From Streptomyces sp. CB02009 (GTDB taxonomy: Bacteria; Actinomycetota; Actinomycetes; Streptomycetales; Streptomycetaceae): a DNA stretch of 64,000 bases. Below the pieces are notes generated by a model. That model made no database searches. It worked only from the letters and a program-made list of their open reading frames with translations, and was not told the DNA's origin. Every line of letters begins with the position of its first letter. Position 1 is the stretch's first letter. Of this stretch, positions 59,172 through 64,000 are shown piece after piece. Where the stretch lies: assembly GCF_001905825.1 (NCBI RefSeq), contig NZ_LIVV01000008.1, positions 62,001-126,000 on the forward strand, read 5' to 3'. The translations under genes and the position numbers were made by a program.

Positions 59172-60172
59172 GCGCTACTGCCACCAGGACGATAGCGGTC
59201 CCCACGACGGCCCCCGCGGCGGACCGCACGAGCGACGCCGTCCGCACGAGCGGCACCGTCCGCACGGGAGACACCGTCCGCACGGGCGGGACCGTCCGCA
59301 CCGCCCGCGCCGACCCGCTCCCCCGCGGCACCCTGCTCGCCGCCCTCGGTGTGTTCGCCTTCTCTCTCACGTTCCCGTCGACCGTCTGGGGCCTCGAGAG
59401 CTTCGGCCCCTGGTCGCTGGTGGCCGTGCGCTCCGTGCTGGCCGCCCTCGTCGCGGGAGCGTTCCTCCTCGCCGGCCGGGTGCCGCTGCCGGAGCGGCGC
59501 CACTGGGCGGGCCTCGCGGTGGTCGCCGGCGGAGTCGTCATCGGCTTCCCGCTCCTGACCACCCTGGCCCTGCAGACCTCCACCACCTCGCACGCCGCCG
59601 TCGTCGTCGGCCTGCTGCCGCTCACCACGGCGGCCTTCGCCGCGCTGCGGACCAGGCGCAGGCCGTCCCGCACCTTCTGGTGCGCGGCCGTGGCGGGCGC
59701 GGTCGTGGTGCTCGCCTTCACCGTCCAGCAGAGCGGCGGCGCCGTCTCACGGGGCGACCTGTACCTGTTCGGCGCGCTCCTCGTGTGCGCGGCCGGCTAC
59801 ACCGAGGGCGGCCGTCTCGCACGGCTCATGCCGGGCTGGCAGGTCATCGGCTGGGCCCTGATCCTCTGCCTGCCGCTGATGGCGGCCGGCTCGGCCGTGG
59901 CGCTGTCCGCCGAGCCGGTCCACCTGAACGCCCACGGCGTCCTCGGGCTGGTCTGGGTCGCGGTCGGCTCCACCTTCTTCGGGCTGTACGTCTGGTACCG
60001 GGGCATGGCCTCGATCGGCATCCCCAAGGCGAGCCAGCTCCAGCTGGCGCAGCCGCTCCTCACCCTGGTCTGGTCGGTCGTGCTGCTCGGCGAGACCCTG
60101 CCGCTCGCCGCCCCGCTCGCGGCGGCGGCGGTGCTGGTCTGCATCGCGGTGACCCAGCGGGCGAGGAGCTGA
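59156..60172 (+). CDS. EamA/RhaT-type membrane transporter
   Basis: 338 aa. About ten membrane helices in two repeated EamA units (FAFSLTFPSTVWGLESFGPWSLVAVRSVLAA, and YVWYRGMASIGIPKASQLQLAQPLLTLVWSVVLLGE). Exports amino acids or related metabolites in this superfamily. Residues 25-52 are a short polar repeat (VRTSGT, VRTGDT, VRTGGT). Probably controlled by the divergent MocR gene. A start after the repeat is possible, but ATG 59156 fits the -10. Confidence 0.88.
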   Translation: MRAQDSATATRTIAVPTTAPAADRTSDAVRTSGTVRTGDTVRTGGTVRTARADPLPRGTLLAALGVFAFSLTFPSTVWGLESFGPWSLVAVRSVLAALVAGAFLLAGRVPLPERRHWAGLAVVAGGVVIGFPLLTTLALQTSTTSHAAVVVGLLPLTTAAFAALRTRRRPSRTFWCAAVAGAVVVLAFTVQQSGGAVSRGDLYLFGALLVCAAGYTEGGRLARLMPGWQVIGWALILCLPLMAAGSAVALSAEPVHLNAHGVLGLVWVAVGSTFFGLYVWYRGMASIGIPKASQLQLAQPLLTLVWSVVLLGETLPLAAPLAAAAVLVCIAVTQRARS

Positions 60173-60258
60173 CGCGACGGATCAGGGTGACCCGCGTCAC
60201 AATGACAGACAGAGGTACTGGACAACAGCACGAGCCCGGTCGCGAGGAGGTCAGCCCG

Positions 60259-60462
60259 ATGCAGGCGAACGTGGGCGACACACTGCTGGTGCACGGCCGG
60301 ACCGTCGGTCATCACGACCGTACGGCCGAGGTCCTTCAGGTACTGGGGGAGAACGGCACGCCCCCGTACCGCGTCAAGTTCGACGACGACGGCCACGAGG
60401 CCCTGATGTCTCCCGGCCCCGACACCGTCGTACGCCATCACCCCGAGCCGGGTGCGGGCTGA
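60259..60462 (+). CDS. DUF1918 small protein
   Basis: 67 aa. NVGDTLLVHGRTVGHHDRTAEVLQVLGENGTPPYRVKFDDDGHEALMSPG is the DUF1918 barrel (SH3-like). Function unknown; common and often stress-related in actinobacteria. GGAGG precedes ATG 60259. Confidence 0.9.
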   Translation: MQANVGDTLLVHGRTVGHHDRTAEVLQVLGENGTPPYRVKFDDDGHEALMSPGPDTVVRHHPEPGAG

Positions 60463-60496
60463 CCCCCGCCCAGCCCGCCGCCCGGCAGGACCCGGG

Positions 60497-61831
60497 TCAG
60501 CCCCGTCCCGGCGCCCGGACCCTGGTCGGGTAGTGATCCGCCACCACGGTGGCCATCGCCCCGATCGGGTCCTTCGCGACGTCCAGGGCGGAGAAGAAGC
60601 AGTGGCCGCCGACCGCCGGGAAGGAGGCGGCCAGTTCCAGGTGCCGTGACAGCTCCCCCGGGTCCTGCCAGGCGGCGGGCTGGGCGGGGTCGCCCGCCTT
60701 GTAGAGCGCCTCGCCGATGTAGAGGCCGACGCCGGTGCCCCCTACCACCGCGTCCCACCACGGCAGCAGCGTGGCGTAGTCGGCGGCGGGCAGGCCGATG
60801 TGCCAGTACAGCTGGGGCACGACGTAGTCGATCCAGCCCTCCCGGATCCACTTCCGGGTGTCGGCGTACAGGTCGTCGTAGGTGGCGACGCCGGCCCGGG
60901 TGTCCGAGCCCTCCGGGTCCTGGGCGATGTTGCGCCAGACCCCGAAGGGGCTGATGCCGAAGGCCACGTGCGGCTTGAGGGCCTTGATCCGGGCCGACAT
61001 CTCGGAGACCAGCAGGTCGGTGTTGTTCCGCCGCCAGGAGGCCCGGTCGGGGAAGTCCCCGCCGTACCGCGCGTACGAATCGTCGTCGGCGAAGACCTCC
61101 CCCGCCACCGGGTACGGATAGAAGTAGTCGTCCCAGTGCACGGCGTCGATGTCGTAGCGCCCCACCGCGTCCAGCATCGCGTCCTGGATGAACCGCCGGA
61201 CCTCGGGCAGCCCGGGGTCGTAGGAGAGCTTCCCGCCGTACGGCAGCACCCACTCGGGGTGGAGCCGGGCCGGATGGCCCGCGACGAGCCGGGTCGGGTC
61301 GGTGTGGTGCGCCACGCGGTACGGGTTGAACCAGGCGTGCAGTTCGAGCCCCCGCGCGTGGGCCTCCTCGACGGCCGTGCCCAGCGGGTCCCAGCCGGGG
61401 TCGCGGCCCTGCGTCCCGGTGAGGAACTCCGTCCACGGTTCGTACGGCGAGGGCCAGAGCGCGTCGGCGGTGGGCCGGACCTGGAGGACGACCGCGTTGA
61501 GCCGGCGCTCGACCGCGGTGTCCAGGTGGGCCAGGAGCTCGGCACGCTGCGCCTCCGCGGCCAGTCCGGTGCGGGAGGGCCAGTCGCGGTGGAAGACCGT
61601 GGAGATCCACACACCGCGGAAGTCGGACCCGGCGGCCGGGCGCGCGGACCCCTCCGACGCGGCGGCAGCCGTCCCGTCGCCCGGCCCCGTTCCACCGCCC
61701 GCACCCGGGGCCGCGCCCGTCTCCACGCCGCTTCCGGCTTCCGCGCCCGTCACCGCTCCCCCGCCCGCCACAGCCAGCGCCGCCCTGGCAGCGGCCCCCG
61801 CCACGAAGCCTCTTCTGCCGATAGGCCGCAC
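60497..61831 (-). CDS. Tat-exported GHL10/DUF187-type glycoside hydrolase
   Basis: 444 aa. Twin-arginine signal (PIGRRGFVAGAAARAALAV), a Gly/Thr/Ala linker to about residue 68, then a barrel: FRGVWISTVFHRDWP, VVLQVRPTADALWPSPYEPW, AVHWDDYFYPYP with acidic residues, and QLYWHIGLPAADY. This resembles the family that includes the glycosaminoglycan- and wall-cutting YngK-like proteins; substrate unproven. GTG 61831 has GGAGGGG upstream. A longer frame exists to 61900. Confidence 0.85.
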   Translation of the reverse strand: MRPIGRRGFVAGAAARAALAVAGGGAVTGAEAGSGVETGAAPGAGGGTGPGDGTAAAASEGSARPAAGSDFRGVWISTVFHRDWPSRTGLAAEAQRAELLAHLDTAVERRLNAVVLQVRPTADALWPSPYEPWTEFLTGTQGRDPGWDPLGTAVEEAHARGLELHAWFNPYRVAHHTDPTRLVAGHPARLHPEWVLPYGGKLSYDPGLPEVRRFIQDAMLDAVGRYDIDAVHWDDYFYPYPVAGEVFADDDSYARYGGDFPDRASWRRNNTDLLVSEMSARIKALKPHVAFGISPFGVWRNIAQDPEGSDTRAGVATYDDLYADTRKWIREGWIDYVVPQLYWHIGLPAADYATLLPWWDAVVGGTGVGLYIGEALYKAGDPAQPAAWQDPGELSRHLELAASFPAVGGHCFFSALDVAKDPIGAMATVVADHYPTRVRAPGRG

Positions 61832-61988
61832 TTGTACCCCTCCTGTGTCGGATACGTCACACCCACCCGGACAGCATGCCCGCCCCGGGCGATCGATCAT
61901 CGGTTAATGAGCGGTAACGTCGTGGGGGTCGAGGCGGACGCACCGGAATCACACGGGCCCGCCGCCAGAGAAGAGCGAAAGGCACGAG

Positions 61989-62861
61989 GTGACGGACTCC
62001 ATGGCCGACATTGAGCGCGTCGGAGTGGTGGGCTGCGGCCAGATGGGCGCGGGCATCGCAGAGGTGTGTGCCCGGAGCGGCCTTGAGGTGAAGGTCGCCG
62101 AGACCACCGGCGAGGCGCTGGAGATCGGCCGCACACGGCTCTACAACTCGCTGGCGAAGGCCGCCGAACGCGGCAAGATCAGCGAGGAGGAGCGGGACGC
62201 GACGCTCGCCCGCCTCAGCTTCACCACCGACCTGGGCGAGTTCGCCGACCGCGACCTCGTCATCGAGGCGGTCGTGGAGAACGAGCAGGTCAAGACCGAG
62301 ATCTTCCAGGTCCTCGACCAGGTGATGACCCGGCCGGACGCCATCCTGGCCTCGAACACCTCCTCGATCCCGCTGGTCAAGCTGGCCGTGGCGACCTCCC
62401 GCCCCGACCAGGTCATCGGCATCCACTTCTTCAACCCGGCCCCGGTGCAGAAGCTCGTCGAGCTGATCCCGGCCCTCACCACCTCCGAGGGCACCATCAG
62501 CCGGGCCCAGGCCTTCGCGGAGAAGACCCTCGGCAAGCACGCGATCCGCGCGCAGGACCGCTCGGGCTTCGTGGTCAACGCGCTGCTCGTGCCGTACCTG
62601 CTCTCCGCGATCCGGATGTTCGAGTCGGGCATCGCGAGCCGCGACGACATCGACAACGGCATGGAGTTCGGCTGCGCCCACCCGATGGGCCCGCTGAAGC
62701 TCTCCGACCTCATCGGCCTCGACACGATCGCGTCGATCGCCGACTCGATGTACGCCGAGTTCAAGGAGCCGCTGTACGCCGCTCCCCCGCTGCTCCAGCG
62801 CATGGTGGACGCGGGCCGGCTCGGCCGGAAGACGGGCTCGGGCTTCTACCCGTACGCCTGA
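61989..62861 (+). CDS. 3-hydroxybutyryl-CoA (3-hydroxyacyl-CoA) dehydrogenase
   Basis: 290 aa. Rossmann NAD motif VGVVGCGQMGAGIAEV, HCDH signature GIHFFNPAPVQKLVELI with catalytic His, DRSGFVVNALLVPYLLSAI, and the C-terminal domain with MGPLKLSDLIGLDT. Oxidises (S)-3-hydroxyacyl-CoA, or works in reverse, in fatty acid, butanoyl or polyketide precursor metabolism. GTG 61989 has AAAGG; ATG 62001 is an alternative. A 15-bp terminator follows. Confidence 0.94.
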   Translation: MTDSMADIERVGVVGCGQMGAGIAEVCARSGLEVKVAETTGEALEIGRTRLYNSLAKAAERGKISEEERDATLARLSFTTDLGEFADRDLVIEAVVENEQVKTEIFQVLDQVMTRPDAILASNTSSIPLVKLAVATSRPDQVIGIHFFNPAPVQKLVELIPALTTSEGTISRAQAFAEKTLGKHAIRAQDRSGFVVNALLVPYLLSAIRMFESGIASRDDIDNGMEFGCAHPMGPLKLSDLIGLDTIASIADSMYAEFKEPLYAAPPLLQRMVDAGRLGRKTGSGFYPYA

Positions 62862-62873
62862 TCCCCCAGGACA

Positions 62874-62913
62874 CCGGACGGCCCGTACACACGCACAGGT
62901 ACGGGCCGTCCGG
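62874..62913. terminator. 15-bp bidirectional terminator
   Basis: CCGGACGGCCCGTAC (62874-62888) pairs perfectly with 62899-62913, between converging genes. Confidence 0.88.
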
Positions 62914-62928
62914 CTTTCCACGCGCTCC

Positions 62929-63459
62929 TCAGCCCAGCCGCAGATGGTGGAGCATCAGCAGCCCCGCGGCCATGTTCGCGGCCGGGATCTCGCCCCGGGC
63001 GATCATGTCGGGGACCTGTTTCAGCGGCACCCAGGCCCGCCGTGAGGACTCGAAGGCGTCCTCGGGCGGTCCGGTGTAGGTGGCCGTCTCCGCCCAGTAG
63101 AGGTGGTGGCGGGCGTCGGTGAGGCCGTTGGACGGCTCGACGGTGAGGAGATGGCGCAGCGGCCCCGGCCGCCAGCCGGTCTCCTCCTCCATCTCGCGGG
63201 CGGCGGCGACTTCGATCGCCTCGCCGTCCTCGACGACTCCGGCGGCCAGTTCCCAGCCCCAGCTGTCGGTGATGAAGCGATGGCGCCAGAGCATCAGGAC
63301 TTCGTCGGCCTCGTTGACGGCCGTCGCGACGGCGACCGGGCGGAGCCGGATCAGATAGTGGTCGAGGTGGCGGCCGTCCGGGAGTTCGACGTCCGCGAGG
63401 TTCACCTGGAACCAGCGATTCTCATAGACAGAGTGTTCACTCAGTTTCGTCCACTGCAC
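62929..63459 (-). CDS. NUDIX hydrolase
   Basis: 176 aa. The Nudix box is GVVEDGEAIEVAAAREMEEE followed by TGW, with the metal-binding glutamates. A preceding barrel (WFQVNLADVELPDG) resembles ADP-ribose pyrophosphatases. It probably cleaves ADP-ribose or nucleotide sugars. GTG 63459 fits the family start (VQWTKLSE) and has AAGG about 11 nt upstream. GTG 63525 would give 198 aa and overlap the upstream stop (GTGA), so coupling to the regulator gene is an alternative. Confidence 0.87.
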   Translation of the reverse strand: MQWTKLSEHSVYENRWFQVNLADVELPDGRHLDHYLIRLRPVAVATAVNEADEVLMLWRHRFITDSWGWELAAGVVEDGEAIEVAAAREMEEETGWRPGPLRHLLTVEPSNGLTDARHHLYWAETATYTGPPEDAFESSRRAWVPLKQVPDMIARGEIPAANMAAGLLMLHHLRLG

Positions 63460-63521
63460 GTTCTTGCCACCTTCCGACTGGTCGGTGCTTGTTTGGTGGC
63501 AATATCGCAGCAGTTGGCGGC

Positions 63522-64000
63522 TCACAGGGGAACGCGCAGCGCCCCGTCGATGAGCGCCGCCGCCTCCCGCGCGTCCCCTCCCCCACTGGCCAGGAGGTGC
63601 TCCCGCACCTGCCGCAGCCGGTCACGCAGCCGTCGCGACTCCATCCCCCGCGCCCGCTCGGTCATCTCCACGGCCGTCCGCGCCGCCGCGTCCGCCTCTC
63701 CCTGGCGCAGCTCGATCTGGCACAGCATCGCCAGCCGGTGCACCCGGCCCCGGTCGTGCGAGGGCACCCCGACGGCCACCGACGCGTGCTCGTGGGCCGC
63801 GGCGAGATCCCCCAGACTGAGCAGGGCCTCGGCCACCTGGACGTTGACGAGTCCCGGCTGGACGTAGCCCGTCTCGGCCGGCTCGTCCCCCGGGCTGATC
63901 CGCTCGGCCGCGGCCTCGGCCCGCCGGATGCAGGCCAGCGCGGCCGCCCCGTCGCCCAGATGCGCGTACGCCTTCGCCTGCATCGCCGTCAGATCGGCGG
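63522..64000 (-). CDS. TPR-containing transcriptional regulator, C-terminal part (5' end off right edge)
   Basis: The visible 158 residues are helical pairs of the TPR type (AKAYAHLGDGAAALACIRRAEAAAERI, VQVAEALLSLGDLAAAHEHASVAVG, HRLAMLCQIELRQGEADAAARTAVE). The domain occurs at the end of XRE-type regulators of Streptomyces, but the HTH is outside the window. The frame continues past 64000, so the gene is truncated by the window only. Confidence 0.65.
   Translation of the reverse strand, partial: ADLTAMQAKAYAHLGDGAAALACIRRAEAAAERISPGDEPAETGYVQPGLVNVQVAEALLSLGDLAAAHEHASVAVGVPSHDRGRVHRLAMLCQIELRQGEADAAARTAVEMTERARGMESRRLRDRLRQVREHLLASGGGDAREAAALIDGALRVPL

Noticed and set aside
1..64000. Secondary-metabolite cluster, prophage or integrative element
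   Set aside because: No PKS/NRPS, integrase, attachment site, phage structural gene or composition shift was seen; genes are core metabolism and regulation.

Overview
This window is chromosomal DNA from a Streptomyces or a very close relative. GC content is very high, third codon positions are almost always G or C, and GTG and TTG starts are common. The clearest marker is ssgB, a sporulation gene found only in morphologically complex actinomycetes. The gene order (thrS, tRNA-Val genes, ssgB, pabB/pabC, cobalamin genes, metNIQ, a GDPD gene, argH, argC-J-B-D-R) is that of a conserved core-chromosome region. I see no transposase, integrase, phage module or CRISPR array.

Layout. 1-4.5 kb: 5' part of thrS, a coupled pair (DUF4365 protein plus an unknown 442-aa protein), and a divergent DnaQ-type exonuclease. 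4.5-9 kb: two tRNA-Val(CAC) genes around a very large membrane protein, then ssgB. 9-14 kb: small membrane proteins, a DsbA-like protein, GNAT, and the PabB/PabC pair of folate synthesis. 14.3-14.8 kb: a tRNA cluster (Gly, Cys and three identical Val(GAC)). 15-19 kb: a zinc-ribbon protein, an APH-fold protein, a Ser/Thr kinase, an intergenic minisatellite and a SpoU methyltransferase. 19-26 kb: siroheme/cobalamin genes on the minus strand: cobL, a BluB-CobT fusion with a 600-residue disordered N-terminus, and cysG. 27-30 kb: the metNIQ methionine importer, preceded by a small reading frame rich in Cys and Met codons. 30-37 kb: membrane proteins, an ECF sigma factor, a Tat-exported glycerophosphodiesterase, an acyltransferase, and a TetR-controlled drug efflux pump with a clear operator. 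37-50 kb: arginine biosynthesis (argH, argR, argD, argB, argJ, argC, argG). 46.9-48.5 kb: an ArsR-SRPBCC regulator with a RibD-like reductase. 50-64 kb: an M48 protease, an ECF sigma factor with a glycine-rich insert, an ABC-F protein with its own leader peptide, a 23S methyltransferase, a degenerate histidine phosphatase, a MocR regulator divergent from an EamA transporter, a Tat-exported glycoside hydrolase, a hydroxyacyl-CoA dehydrogenase, a NUDIX hydrolase, and the 3' end of a TPR regulator.

How the genes work together. Arginine synthesis looks like a single regulon: argC-J-B-D-R is one coupled operon ending in its own repressor gene. The argC, argH and argG promoters all have a 17-nt spacer and overlap similar TTGCAT/ATGC half-sites. 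Cobalamin and siroheme genes share one strand, but two gaps of about 300 nt suggest separate promoters. The metNIQ and ABC-F genes each appear to be controlled by a short upstream peptide followed by a hairpin. Several genes have a TANNNT-type -10 element 5-8 nt before the start codon, which predicts leaderless mRNAs. A second theme is low-complexity repeat DNA expanded inside or next to ordinary genes (kinase tail, SRPBCC insert, ECF sigma insert, BluB-CobT tail, EamA N-terminus, intergenic minisatellite).

Limits: names rest on motifs and remembered family features, not on searches. Starts were chosen from ribosome binding sites, overlaps and family length.
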